A DNA stretch of 64,000 nucleotides from positions 1-64,000 of the forward strand of contig JAWLHU010000020.1 in NCBI GenBank assembly GCA_041690255.1. Direction: 5' to 3'. Below, in pieces: positions 1-7,672 of this stretch. The notes under the pieces were generated by a model, which searched no databases, was not told where the DNA came from, and saw only the letters and a program-made list of their open reading frames with translations. Each line of letters begins with the position of its first letter. The first letter of the stretch is position 1. A program made the translations under genes and the position numbers. This stretch comes from JAWLHU01 sp041690255. Its GTDB lineage: Bacteria > Bacillota > Sulfobacillia > Symbiobacteriales > Symbiobacteriaceae.

Positions 1-16
1 CCGAGCTTCGGCTCGG
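1..16. other. GC-rich hairpin before the tRNA cluster
   Basis: A perfect 6-bp stem with a TTCG tetraloop (CCGAGC TTCG GCTCGG). There is no T-run after it, so it looks more like an RNA-processing hairpin of the kind found between the following tRNAs than a terminator. An upstream gene outside the window may own it. Confidence 0.5.
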
Positions 17-24
17 GTTCACAC

Positions 25-98
25 TGGGGATTGGGGTAACGGTAGCCCGGCTGACTCTGGATCAGCTAGTCTAGGTTCGAATCCTAGATCCCCAACCA
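25..98 (+). tRNA. tRNA-Gln(CTG)
   Basis: Acceptor TGGGGAT pairs with ATCCCCA. The anticodon stem GCTGA/TCAGC (50-66) holds the loop CTCTGGA with anticodon CTG at 57-59. The T-arm is standard and CCA is encoded. The U1 start is typical of bacterial tRNA-Gln. Confidence 0.95.
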
Positions 99-104
99 GG
101 TACC

Positions 105-180
105 GGCCCCATCGTCTAGAGGCCTAGGACGGCGCCCTCTCACGGCGCAAACTGGGGTTCGAATCCCCATGGGGTCACCA
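105..180 (+). tRNA. tRNA-Glu(CTC)
   Basis: Acceptor GGCCCCA/TGGGGTC. The anticodon stem GCGCC/GGCGC (132-148) holds loop CTCTCAC with anticodon CTC at 139-141. CCA is encoded. It is separated from tRNA-Gln by the 6-bp palindrome GGTACC. Confidence 0.95.
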
Positions 181-184
181 TATT

Positions 185-267
185 GTCGGAGTGGCGGAAT
201 TGGCAGACGCGTACGTTTGAGGGGCGTATGGGCAACCGTGCGGGTTCAAGTCCCGCCTCCGACACCA
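185..267 (+). tRNA. tRNA-Leu(GAG)
   Basis: A class II tRNA with a long variable arm. Acceptor GTCGGAG/CTCCGAC; anticodon loop TTGAGGG gives anticodon GAG; CCA is encoded. Only four bases separate it from tRNA-Glu. Confidence 0.94.
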
Positions 268-269
268 AA

Positions 270-292
270 GCGTTGACCATATCGGTTGACGC
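270..292 (+). other. inter-tRNA hairpin
   Basis: GCGTTGACC and GGTTGACGC form nine pairs including two G-U wobbles around loop ATATC, filling the spacer between the two leucine tRNAs. Confidence 0.55.
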
Positions 293-299
293 GCCTCTT

Positions 300-390
300 G
301 CAGATGTGGCGGAATTGGCAGACGCGCACGGCTCAGGACCGTGTCGGGTAACCACTCCCGGTGGGAGTTCGAGTCTCCCCATCTGCACCA
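300..390 (+). tRNA. tRNA-Leu(CAG)
   Basis: Class II tRNA. Acceptor GCAGATG/CATCTGC; anticodon stem CACGG/CCGTG with loop CTCAGGA (anticodon CAG); long variable arm; CCA encoded. Confidence 0.95.
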
Positions 391-392
391 CA

Positions 393-410
393 GTGGAGCG
401 CAAGCTCCAC
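393..410 (+). other. inter-tRNA hairpin (GNRA loop)
   Basis: Perfect 7-bp stem GTGGAGC/GCTCCAC closed by a GCAA tetraloop, between tRNA-Leu(CAG) and tRNA-Thr. Confidence 0.65.
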
Positions 411-414
411 AATC

Positions 415-490
415 GCTGATGTAGCTCAGTAGGTAGAGCACGTCCTTGGTAAGGACGAGGTCACCGGTTCGATCCCGGTCATCAGCTCCA
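415..490 (+). tRNA. tRNA-Thr(GGT)
   Basis: Acceptor GCTGATG/CATCAGC; anticodon stem CGTCC/GGACG with loop TTGGTAA (anticodon GGT); T-arm CCGGTTCGATCCCGG; CCA encoded. Confidence 0.95.
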
Positions 491-492
491 GC

Positions 493-515
493 GGTAGCGA
501 GTCCTGCTCGCTACC
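493..515 (+). other. inter-tRNA hairpin
   Basis: Perfect 9-bp stem GGTAGCGAG/CTCGCTACC with loop TCCTG. No T-run follows. Confidence 0.65.
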
Positions 516-519
516 TACT

Positions 520-595
520 GCGCCGGTAGCTCAGTGGATAGAGTACCTGACTACGAATCAGGTGGTCGTAGGTTCGAATCCTGCCCGGCGCGCCA
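520..595 (+). tRNA. tRNA-Arg(ACG)
   Basis: Acceptor GCGCCGG/CCGGCGC; anticodon stem CCTGA/TCAGG with loop CTACGAA (anticodon ACG, expected to be edited to ICG by TadA); CCA encoded. Confidence 0.95.
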
Positions 596-598
596 GAT

Positions 599-631
599 CT
601 GAGTTGGTCGTCTGCATGGCGACCAACTCAG
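599..631 (+). other. inter-tRNA hairpin
   Basis: Perfect 12-bp stem CTGAGTTGGTCG/CGACCAACTCAG in the 53-base spacer between the two arginine tRNAs, the longest of the spacer hairpins. Confidence 0.7.
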
Positions 632-648
632 GACCAACTTCATAAGAT

Positions 649-724
649 GCGCCCGTAGCTCAGGGGATAGAGCGCTTGCCTCCGGAGCAAGAGGTCGTAG
701 GTTCAAATCCTGCCGGGCGCGCCA
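649..724 (+). tRNA. tRNA-Arg(CCG)
   Basis: Acceptor GCGCCCG/CGGGCGC; anticodon stem CTTGC/GCAAG with loop CTCCGGA (anticodon CCG); CCA encoded. Confidence 0.95.
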
Positions 725-727
725 GAC

Positions 728-757
728 CGAGGTGGAGATCCCCAACTCTCCACCTCG
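728..757 (+). other. inter-tRNA hairpin
   Basis: Perfect 11-bp stem CGAGGTGGAGA/TCTCCACCTCG between tRNA-Arg(CCG) and tRNA-Trp. Confidence 0.65.
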
Positions 758-762
758 CAAAT

Positions 763-838
<76 letters not shown>

Positions 839-846
839 CGTTTCAC

Positions 847-924
847 GCAGGCTGTAGCTCAGTTGGTTAGAGCGCCAGATTGTGGCTCTGGAGGTCGCCG
901 GTTCAACTCCGGTCAGTCTGCCCA
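847..924 (+). tRNA. tRNA-His(GTG)
   Basis: The acceptor has the extra eighth pair of tRNA-His (G-1 to C73; GCAGGCTG/CAGTCTGC). Anticodon stem CCAGA/TCTGG with loop TTGTGGC (anticodon GTG); CCA encoded. Confidence 0.95.
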
Positions 925-927
925 TAT

Positions 928-1003
<76 letters not shown>

Positions 1004-1017
1004 GTTCCGGTTCCTTT

Positions 1018-1094
1018 CGGGCTGTAGCGCAGCTTGGTAGCGCGCTTCCTTGGGGTGGAAGAGGTCGTGGGTTCAAATCCCGCCAGCCCGACCA
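1018..1094 (+). tRNA. tRNA-Pro(GGG)
   Basis: Acceptor CGGGCTG/CAGCCCG; anticodon stem CTTCC/GGAAG with loop TTGGGGT (anticodon GGG); CCA encoded. Confidence 0.95.
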
Positions 1095-1095
1095 C

Positions 1096-1174
<79 letters not shown>

Positions 1175-1177
1175 GTG

Positions 1178-1208
1178 AAAACGCCAGCGGAATGTCCGCT
1201 GGCGTTTT
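1178..1208 (+). terminator. terminator of the tRNA cluster
   Basis: Perfect stem ACGCCAGCGG/CCGCTGGCGT with loop AATGT, flanked by AAA and TTT. It ends the twelve-tRNA transcript. Confidence 0.85.
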
Positions 1209-1238
1209 GCATTGTACGCCTCGCAGTCTACGTAACTA

Positions 1239-1263
1239 GGGAGTTCAAGTCTCCCCTGTCCCC
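1239..1263 (+). pseudogene. tRNA 3'-half remnant (T-arm plus acceptor strand)
   Basis: GGGAG-TTCAAGT-CTCCC is a perfect T-arm (1239-1255) followed by CTGTCCC, an acceptor-like strand, but no D-arm, anticodon arm or CCA precedes or follows it. GGGGAC lies just downstream at 1275-1280 and could pair with it. It sits between the tRNA cluster and the group II intron, so it is probably debris of a thirteenth tRNA. Confidence 0.5.
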
Positions 1264-1778
1264 AAGCTCGTAGACGGGGACTGTAGCCTAAGAAGAGTCC
1301 GCATGCCGGGAGGCGCGGATGGCAGGGTGTCCCGGGTGACTGGGAATCTGAAGGGCCTGCGGCAAAGCTCCAGCCTGAAGCGTAAGCGAACTCGAGGTGG
1401 CGGCTGTGGATCGGCGACCCGCCAGTGCAACGGGGAAGCCTGCTCGAACGAGCATCCGATGGTAAGTAGCGAGCTGAGCCATACGGAGGACACGGACGTG
1501 ATTAGAGTCGGGATGGAGCGGAACAGCTACGTAGATGATCGAGGGAGGTCTCATGGGGTCCTGGGCCAAACGGTCACAGGTAGCCGCGGTATAACCCCAA
1601 AGGGAAAGCCAGAGCGAAGCGCCATGAGAAGTCAGACGGTGTCGTACTAGTGTGGATCCCTGGGCCAATGAACCCCGGTGACGGGCGGGAGGAGAAAACC
1701 AGGGGGAGCGAAGGACACCTAGCCGAGTCGAGTTCGACCACGTCAGCGAGTGGCACACGGTAACAGGGCGTAAACGTA

Positions 1779-3142
1779 ATGGCCGTTCCAAGAGGGGAGA
1801 CCCCACCCAGCCGGAGACCCCGAGGCGAGGTCAGCAGGGACGGTATCCAAGACCTGAGTAGCGCCGCCTGGAAGGAGCGATTGCGAGAGCTAACACGCAG
1901 ACGGAGCGGCGTGAAGAATCAGGGCCGTGTGTTGGTAGCGAACGGCGGAAGGACTGGTGAGCAGGGGCCGGGGAAGGTGATACCGGTTCCTGAGAGACGA
2001 TACTACAGCCTGATTGACAAGGTATGGGATCTGCGGAACCTGTACGAGGCAGGGATGGCCGTGAAGCGAAACAAGGGTGCAGCGGGCGTCGACCAGGTGA
2101 GCGTGGCCCGATTCGAGAAGGATCTGGAGCGCAACCTACGACGTCTACACCAGCAACTGCGGGAAGGGACGTACAAACCGCCGCCAGTCCGGCGGGTGTA
2201 CATCGATAAGGCAGACGGGTCCAAGCGGCCGCTCGGCATTCCCAGCGTGGGAGACCGGGTGGTGCAGATGGCTACAGTCCGGGTACTGACCCCGATCTTC
2301 GAAGCGGCGTTTCTCCCGTGCAGTCATGGATTCCGGCAGGGCTATTCAACCCGGACCGCCGTAACGAGTGTAGAGGAGTACCGCAAGCAAGGGTTTCGCT
2401 GGGTGGTGGATGTGGACTTCAAGTCCTACTTCGACACCCTGGACCACGAGGTGCTGATGGCGAAGGTCAAAGAGAGGGTCACCGACGGGCGCATCCTCGG
2501 GCTGATCCGTTCGTGGCTGACTGCAGGAGTCATGAGCGACGGCAACCTGACCTACCAGACCACGGGGACGCCGCAGGGGGGCGTAATCTCCCCCCTGTTG
2601 GCGAACATCCACCTCCACAGCCTCGACCTTGCCCTGACGAAACTGGGGTACAAGGTCGTCAGGTATGCAGATGATCTAGTGGTGCTGTGTCCGAGCCAGA
2701 ACAAGGCGAAGACAGCGTTGGGGCTCCTGAAGCAGATGGCGGAGGGGGAACTGCGTTTGACGCTCCATCCGGAGAAGACCCGCATAACCCGCTTCTACGA
2801 TGTTTCGACTTCCTGGGGTTCACGTTCAAGGGACACCACCGAGTGGCCCGCAAGCGAGCCCTGGCGAAATTCAAGGACCGGGTGAGGCAACTCACGCCCC
2901 GGCAGACGCACCGCCAGTTACCGGAAGTAATTGCTGAGCTGAACCCGGTGATCCGGGGATGGGGCAATTACTACCGCCTTGGGCACATGAAGGAACGCTT
3001 TGAGGCGCTGGACCAGTGGATTCGGATGAGACTCCGATCCATGGTCCTGAAACGGAAAGCAAGCCGGAGCGAAGTGGCTTCCAGCTTGCTTCCAAACAGA
3101 CGTCTTGCTGATCTAGGGCTGGTATCCCTGCTCACCCTTTAG
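1779..3142 (+). pseudogene. ltrA: group II intron reverse transcriptase/maturase, frameshifted
   Basis: The RT fingers-palm reads in one frame from about 1989 to 2795: NKGAAGVDQ, RPLGIPSVGDRVVQ, the TGTPQGGVISPLLAN block and the catalytic YADD box (near 2665) are all intact. At about 2795-2801 the frame breaks. The maturase X domain (FDFLGFTF, then VIRGWGNYY) continues in the -1 frame to the stop at 3142. One missing base explains the whole shift. No classic X-XXY-YYZ slippery heptamer is visible at the junction, so programmed frameshifting is not supported. Rejoined length would be about 454 residues, normal for chloroplast-like or bacterial group II maturases. No HNH endonuclease domain is seen. 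The true start could be later than 1779. Confidence 0.85.
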
Positions 3143-3217
3143 CCCAGCAGGTGTGAAATCTGCACCCCGGCGACGGGGGACGACGACTCACTCCCTGTTG
3201 TAGGGCTACGACCGGCG

Positions 3218-3252
3218 GAAGCCGGATGCGGGAAAACTGCAAGTCCGGTTTG
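3218..3252 (+). ncRNA. group II intron domain V
   Basis: A hairpin with the catalytic AGC (3220-3222), a GAAA-type apical loop and CCGG/CCGG pairing, about 34 nt long as expected. It is followed at 3255-3290 by a domain VI hairpin. The catalytic RNA core therefore looks intact even though the maturase reading frame is broken. Confidence 0.75.
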
Positions 3253-3303
3253 ACGAGGGGGCGTCGCTCGAAAGGGCGGCCCCTACTCTATTTTCGCGAC
3301 GCC

Positions 3304-3332
3304 TGTAACTTTCCTTGCAGTTGGATTGTCTA
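3304..3332 (+). promoter_or_regulatory. candidate ECF-type autoregulatory promoter
   Basis: TGTAACTTT at 3304-3312, then GTCTA at 3328-3332, about 18 bases after GTAAC. TGTAACTTT matches the SigX-type ECF -35 of Bacillus from general knowledge. It lies just upstream of an ECF sigma gene, the usual place for autoregulation. The same TGTAACT heptamer occurs at other promoters in the window with a different layout, so this call is tentative. Confidence 0.5.
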
Positions 3333-3364
3333 TGAAGATGAGAGCCGGCAAGGGAGGTGAGCCC

Positions 3365-3877
3365 TTGAGCCCGTTGAGACTGATCGCTGACGCCGAAGAG
3401 TTGTACGAACTGCATCATCGGACGGTCTACCTGTACCTATTGCGGCTATGCGGCTCGCCCGATCTGGCGGAGGACCTGCTGCAGGAGAGTTTCTATCGGG
3501 CTATTCGCGGTGCAGCGGGTTATCGAGGGGACGCGTCACCGGCCACCTGGATCTGCGCAATAGGCCGCCGGCTGTTTCTGAACCATCTGGCCCGGCAGAA
3601 GCGGGAGAGTGGCCGGCGCAGTGAGCTCGACCTTGAGCTCCTGAGCGATCCGGACAAGGGGCCGGAGGGCACCATTGTGCAGCGCCAGTTGATTGCCCGG
3701 GCTCTGGAGGGCCTGACTGAGGAGCAGCGGATTGCACTGCTGCTCCGCGACGCCGATGGGCTCTCCTACCAGGAGATTGCCGATGTGCTTGGCCGGTCGT
3801 TGCCGAACACGAAGTTGATCATTCACCGGGCTCGGGTTCGGTTCCGGGACCGCTACGTAAAGCAAGGGGAGGCATGA
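3365..3877 (+). CDS. ECF-family RNA polymerase sigma factor
   Basis: About 170 residues, the usual size for ECF sigma factors. Region 2 spans roughly residues 10-80 (LYELHHRTVYLYLLRLCG, DLAEDLLQESFYRAIRG) and region 4 roughly 110-165 (LTEEQRIALLLRDADGLSYQEIADVLGRSLPNTKLIIHRAR), with the region 4 helix-turn-helix clear. The TTG at 3365 is chosen because GGGAGGTGA lies 5-6 bases upstream; in-frame starts at 3326 and 3332 have no good ribosome binding site and overlap the candidate promoter. The gene is followed three bases later by a zinc-finger anti-sigma factor, so the two are probably co-transcribed and the sigma factor held inactive at the membrane until a signal releases it. Confidence 0.9.
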   Translation: MSPLRLIADAEELYELHHRTVYLYLLRLCGSPDLAEDLLQESFYRAIRGAAGYRGDASPATWICAIGRRLFLNHLARQKRESGRRSELDLELLSDPDKGPEGTIVQRQLIARALEGLTEEQRIALLLRDADGLSYQEIADVLGRSLPNTKLIIHRARVRFRDRYVKQGEA

Positions 3878-3880
3878 CGC

Positions 3881-4636
3881 ATGGCAACGGGAGGGCCGGT
3901 TCCCGAACTGGACTGTTACTTGGTACGAGACCTCTTGATCCCGTATGCAGCGGGCGACGCCAGCCAGCCGACTCGAGCCTGGGTGGAGCGGCACGTCAGC
4001 AGGTGTTCAGAGTGCCGGTGTGCGTTCGAGGAGGTGACCGGGACTCATCTCCCGGTCGCTGCGCCGCCGCCTCCACCATCCGCCGGGCAGCACTTAATGC
4101 GCCGGGTCAGAGCTGCCGTACGGCTCGTCGTGGCCCTGATCCTACTGCTGGCGCTCGGGATTGGCGGGCTGATCTGGACCATAGGCGCCATGAAGCGGGT
4201 GGGGAATATCCCGGACGTCCATCCGGTTCCGGCGGACTCCACCTCGGCCCGGGAGGCGGTGACGGTGGATCTCACCGCTGCTGGCCTTCATGCGGAAGGC
4301 GTATCGGAGGACCCTCAGCGTGCCACAGGCTTCCAGGACGGCGCGGTCGCACGCTTCACGAATCAGGTCCAGGTCTGGGCCTATCGGTTTGAGTATGCCC
4401 GCCAGGCTCGCCTGTTCGGGGGGAAATGGGAAGAGCAGTTCGAGTCGAAGGCGATGTCCATGAACAGCCGGACTTGGGACAGAAGTGCCGGCAAGTTCCG
4501 CAGCGGCGGGAACTACTACTACACGTGGTCCAACAATGGCTGGTTCATCGTCATTGCTGTACCGGAAAGTGTGCCTGAGCCAGCCGAACTGCGTGACCAG
4601 ATTCGAGACCTGCTCTTTATCGCCTACAGCCGCTAG
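3881..4636 (+). CDS. zinc-finger (ZAS) membrane anti-sigma factor
   Basis: 251 residues. The N-terminal cytoplasmic part carries the ZAS signature HVSRCSEC (His-x3-Cys-x2-Cys) near residues 38-45, which binds zinc and clamps ECF sigma factors. One transmembrane helix follows at about residues 82-102 (VVALILLLALGIGGLIWTIG). The remaining 150 residues would be outside the cell and are of unknown fold; they end in a Tyr/Trp-rich segment (GGNYYYTWSNNGWFIVIAVPE) that may be the sensor. It overlaps nothing and starts 3 bases after the sigma gene, with GGGGAGG about nine bases upstream of its ATG. By context it is the cognate antagonist of the preceding sigma factor; the signal is unknown. Confidence 0.85.
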   Translation: MATGGPVPELDCYLVRDLLIPYAAGDASQPTRAWVERHVSRCSECRCAFEEVTGTHLPVAAPPPPPSAGQHLMRRVRAAVRLVVALILLLALGIGGLIWTIGAMKRVGNIPDVHPVPADSTSAREAVTVDLTAAGLHAEGVSEDPQRATGFQDGAVARFTNQVQVWAYRFEYARQARLFGGKWEEQFESKAMSMNSRTWDRSAGKFRSGGNYYYTWSNNGWFIVIAVPESVPEPAELRDQIRDLLFIAYSR

Positions 4637-4711
4637 GTTGTTCGCACTCCTCTGGATGCCATTTCCGCTCGCCAACGGCAGGAATCCCGCTCCCCCTCGC
4701 CAATACTTAAC

Positions 4712-4728
4712 GGTACAAACTATGTACC
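4712..4728. promoter_or_regulatory. palindromic operator candidate upstream of MFS exporter
   Basis: GGTAC-AAACTAT-GTACC, a perfect 5-bp dyad with a 7-base AT-rich centre, 25 bases before the MFS start. Its size and position suit a TetR or MarR-type repressor site, but no such regulator is encoded nearby. Confidence 0.4.
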
Positions 4729-4753
4729 AAACGAAATGACAGGGGTCTTGTCA

Positions 4754-5965
4754 GTGGCAGTTGGATCAGGCGGCGTCATGCAGGTGATGCGACACAGAAA
4801 CTATCGGCTCTTCTGGTTCGGGTTCCTCTTCTCCAACGCCGGCTCCTGGATTCAGTCCGTCGCTCAGGGGTGGTTGGTCTACGAGATCTCCGGGAGCGCC
4901 GGTTGGTTGGGTGCAATTGGCTTTATCCGGGCCTTTCCGCTCATCTTTCTCTCGCTGATCGGCGGGACGGTGGCCGACCGATTTCCGAAGCGGCGAATCC
5001 TCTATATCACTCAGTCTGTACAGATGATTAACGCGATCATCTTGGGTGTACTCACCGTGACCGGCTGGGTCCAGGTCTGGCACGTGATCCTTCTCTCCGC
5101 GCTTTCGGCTGCAGCGCAGGCCTTTGACCAGCCGACCCGACAGTCACTGGTACCCAGTCTGGTCGGCAAGGAGGATCTGCACAGTGCGATCTCGCTCAAC
5201 GCGATCGCCTTTAACGGTGCGGCGCTCTTCGGGCCATCGTTGACGGGTGTATTGGTGCCGATAGTAGGCCTGGCGGGCTGCTTCTTCATTAACGCCGCCA
5301 CCTTCGGCTCCGTCTTTCTCGCCCTGGCCCTCATGGACTTCCCGCCCCATGTCCAGCGCACGAAGAAGGCAACGATGGTACAGGACCTGATCGAGGGCTT
5401 GCGCTTTGTCGCACGGAGTCCCGTGATCCTGGCGCTGATCTCCATGGCCGCCTTCACCTCGTTCTTTGCCCGGCCGTACCAGCAGTTTCTCGCCGTCTTT
5501 GCCAAGGATGTGCTCCACGGCGATGTCGGCCTGACCGGCCTGCTGAGTTCGGCCCCGGCTCTGGGGACCGTTATCTTTATGCTGGTGATCGTCTCTCTGG
5601 GCAACATCCACTGGAAGGGGAAGATGCTCGTAGGGGCGGGGTTTGCCTTCACACTCTCCCTCGCCAGCTTTGCCTGGTCGCAGAATGTCTACCTATCGCT
5701 CGTCTTGCTGGTCATGGTCGGTGGCTTCAATATGACCTGGCAGACCACCATCAATACACTGCTCCAGACAAACGTGGCGGATGAGATGCGCGGTCGTGTC
5801 ATGTCGACCTACACGATCACTGCTCTGGCGATGATGCCGCTGGGACAGGGGCCGATGGGCCTCTCGGTCGATTACTTCGGACCTCCGATGGCCCTTACGC
5901 TGGGCGCTGGCATCTCCCTGGCCTGGATCATCTACATGATGAAGCGTGTGATTCAACTCCCATAG
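4754..5965 (+). CDS. MFS transporter (DHA3/EntS-like exporter)
   Basis: About 403 residues with twelve predicted membrane segments. It begins with the RHRNYRLFWFG motif typical of DHA3/MFS_3 exporters and has the loop 2-3 signature GGTVADRFPKRRIL (about residues 68-81). Related proteins such as EntS export siderophores, macrolides or other drugs; the substrate here cannot be told. The start is uncertain: GTG 4754 has AGGGG eight bases upstream, while ATG 4736 and ATG 4778 lack good ribosome binding sites. A dyad at 4712-4728 may control it. An imperfect hairpin (5968-6003) follows the gene but lacks a T-run. Confidence 0.85.
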   Translation: MAVGSGGVMQVMRHRNYRLFWFGFLFSNAGSWIQSVAQGWLVYEISGSAGWLGAIGFIRAFPLIFLSLIGGTVADRFPKRRILYITQSVQMINAIILGVLTVTGWVQVWHVILLSALSAAAQAFDQPTRQSLVPSLVGKEDLHSAISLNAIAFNGAALFGPSLTGVLVPIVGLAGCFFINAATFGSVFLALALMDFPPHVQRTKKATMVQDLIEGLRFVARSPVILALISMAAFTSFFARPYQQFLAVFAKDVLHGDVGLTGLLSSAPALGTVIFMLVIVSLGNIHWKGKMLVGAGFAFTLSLASFAWSQNVYLSLVLLVMVGGFNMTWQTTINTLLQTNVADEMRGRVMSTYTITALAMMPLGQGPMGLSVDYFGPPMALTLGAGISLAWIIYMMKRVIQLP

Positions 5966-6046
5966 GAAGCGAAGGGCTGCCGGCATGACGTCGGCGGCCC
6001 TTACTGCTGGGCAGACTACCAGCAGGAACGATGGGAGGGAATCAGG

Positions 6047-7609
6047 TTGGCAGTGAGTGAGTTCCGGCCAGAGCCGTTTACGAACTTTGCAGATGAGCGA
6101 AACCGGCATGCCTTCGAGGCTGCCCTGGAGCAGGCTGGTGCCCAACTGGGACGCACCTATCCGCTGATCATCAGCGGGGACCGTTTGACCGGTGACCAGA
6201 GCTTTGACTCGATCAATCCGGCAAACCCGAGCGAGATGATCGGGCGGGTAGCCAGGGCGGAGCAGAGTCACTTCGAGCAGGCGATGCAGGCGGCAGAGGG
6301 TGCCTTTGAGACCTGGAGCCGCTGGGACCCGATGGCCCGGGCCCGGGTCCTGCTAAAGGCAGCGGCAATCCTCAGGAGGCGTCGCCACGAGTTCTCGGCC
6401 TGGCTCGTCCTGGAGGTTGGCAAGACCTGGCCTGAGGCCGACGCCGATACCGCTGAGGCGATCGACTTCCTGGAGTTCTACGCCAGGGAGATGATGCGTC
6501 TGATCAGGCAGGACCGGCTCACCCGTACGCCTGGGGAGGATAACGAGCTGGTCTACGTACCGACGGGCGTGGGGGCTGTGATTCCGCCGTTCAACTTCCC
6601 GCTCGCGATCGCCTGTGGCATGACGGCGGCCGCGATCGTCACCGGGAACACGGTGCTCCTGAAGCCGGCGGTCCCGGCCCCGGTGATCGCCTACAGGCTG
6701 GTGGAACTCCTTGAAGAGGCCGGCCTGCCACCCGGAGTGGTCAACTATATCCCCTCACCGGAAGCTGACATAGGGGAATGGATGGTCAGCGACAAGCGCA
6801 CCCGCTTTGTCTCGTTCACCGGGTCGCGGGATGTGGGCGTAAGGATCTTCGAGGCGGCGGCCCGTGTCCAGCCCGGCCAGCGCTGGCTGAAGCGGGTCGT
6901 GGCCGAGATGGGCGGCAAGGACGCAATCGTGGTCGATGAAGACGCTGATCTGGACGCTGCCGCCAACGGGATCGTCGCGGCGGCCTTTGGCTTTGGCGGG
7001 CAGAAGTGCTCGGCCTGCTCCCGGGCGATCATCCACACGGCGGTCTACGACCAGGTGCTGGCGGAGGTGGTCGAGCGGACCCAACTGCTCAAGGTTGGCG
7101 ACCCCCGGGCCTTCGAAACAGGCCTGGGGCCGTTGGCTGGGGAGCGGTACTTCAGGCGGGTGCTTGACTACATCGAAATTGGGAAGGGGGAGGGGAGGCT
7201 GATGACCGGAGGCGGGCCGGCAGCACTCGCCCAGGAGACCGGAGGGTACTTTATCGCTCCCACCATCTTTGCCGATGTGGCCCCGCATGCCCGCATCGCC
7301 CAGGAGGAGATCTTTGGCCCTGTCCTCGCCTTCCACCGGGCCCCGGACTTCCGGTCCGCGATCGAGATGGCCAACGACACGGAGTACGGGCTGACCGGGG
7401 CGGTATACTCCCGTAGCCGGGAGAATCTCGAATACGCCCGGCGGGAGTACCAGGTGGGGAACCTCTACTTCAACCGGAAGTGCACCGGGGCGCTGGTGGG
7501 GGTGCATCCCTTCGGCGGGTTCAAAATGTCGGGAACCGATTCGAAGGCGGGCGGGCATGATTACCTGACGCTCTTCATGCAGGCGAAGTCCATATCCGAG
7601 GCGCTTTAA
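6047..7609 (+). CDS. rocA: 1-pyrroline-5-carboxylate dehydrogenase, paralogue 1
   Basis: 520 residues, an aldehyde dehydrogenase of the RocA/PutC type that oxidises glutamate semialdehyde (from proline or arginine) to glutamate with NAD. Visible: NAD-fold motif GVGAVIPPFNFPLAI (about 170-185), FTGSRDVGVRIFE, general-base region VAEMGGKDAIVV, catalytic cysteine in GFGGQKCSACSR (about 319-330) and the C-terminal HPFGGFKMSGTDSKAGG block. The TTG start has GGAGGG eight bases upstream, and the next residues (AVS) match the AVI start of the second copy at 10469, which is also exactly 520 residues. It stands alone and is ended by a bidirectional terminator. Confidence 0.93.
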   Translation: MAVSEFRPEPFTNFADERNRHAFEAALEQAGAQLGRTYPLIISGDRLTGDQSFDSINPANPSEMIGRVARAEQSHFEQAMQAAEGAFETWSRWDPMARARVLLKAAAILRRRRHEFSAWLVLEVGKTWPEADADTAEAIDFLEFYAREMMRLIRQDRLTRTPGEDNELVYVPTGVGAVIPPFNFPLAIACGMTAAAIVTGNTVLLKPAVPAPVIAYRLVELLEEAGLPPGVVNYIPSPEADIGEWMVSDKRTRFVSFTGSRDVGVRIFEAAARVQPGQRWLKRVVAEMGGKDAIVVDEDADLDAAANGIVAAAFGFGGQKCSACSRAIIHTAVYDQVLAEVVERTQLLKVGDPRAFETGLGPLAGERYFRRVLDYIEIGKGEGRLMTGGGPAALAQETGGYFIAPTIFADVAPHARIAQEEIFGPVLAFHRAPDFRSAIEMANDTEYGLTGAVYSRSRENLEYARREYQVGNLYFNRKCTGALVGVHPFGGFKMSGTDSKAGGHDYLTLFMQAKSISEAL

Positions 7610-7627
7610 TACAGCGTTGCGCGTACG

Positions 7628-7663
7628 AAAAGCCGCCGGATCAGCAGGTGATCCGACGGCTTT
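7628..7663. terminator. bidirectional terminator (rocA 1 / flotillin operon)
   Basis: AAAGCCG-C-CGGATCA pairs with TGATCCG-A-CGGCTTT: fourteen pairs and one mismatch around a GCAGG loop, with A and T ends on both strands. It lies between two convergent genes. Confidence 0.85.
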
Positions 7664-7672
7664 CGCACACTC

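Larger units (their letters stand above)
1327..3291 (+). mobile_element. group II intron with degenerate maturase gene
   Basis: The maturase-coding part, a domain V hairpin with AGC triad (3218-3252) and a domain VI-like hairpin (3255-3290, ending CCCTACTCTAT) define the 3' part well. The 5' end is uncertain: GTGTC at 1327 fits the group II GUGYG-type start loosely, but the border may lie anywhere from about 1265. The 1330-1778 segment holds structured, non-coding domain I-III-like sequence. The intron sits between the tRNA terminator and the ECF sigma gene and does not interrupt a recognisable gene. Confidence 0.75.

Noticed and set aside
2785..2805. Programmed -1 frameshift in the maturase
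   Set aside because: The shift direction fits, but no slippery heptamer or downstream stem could be seen; mutation is simpler.
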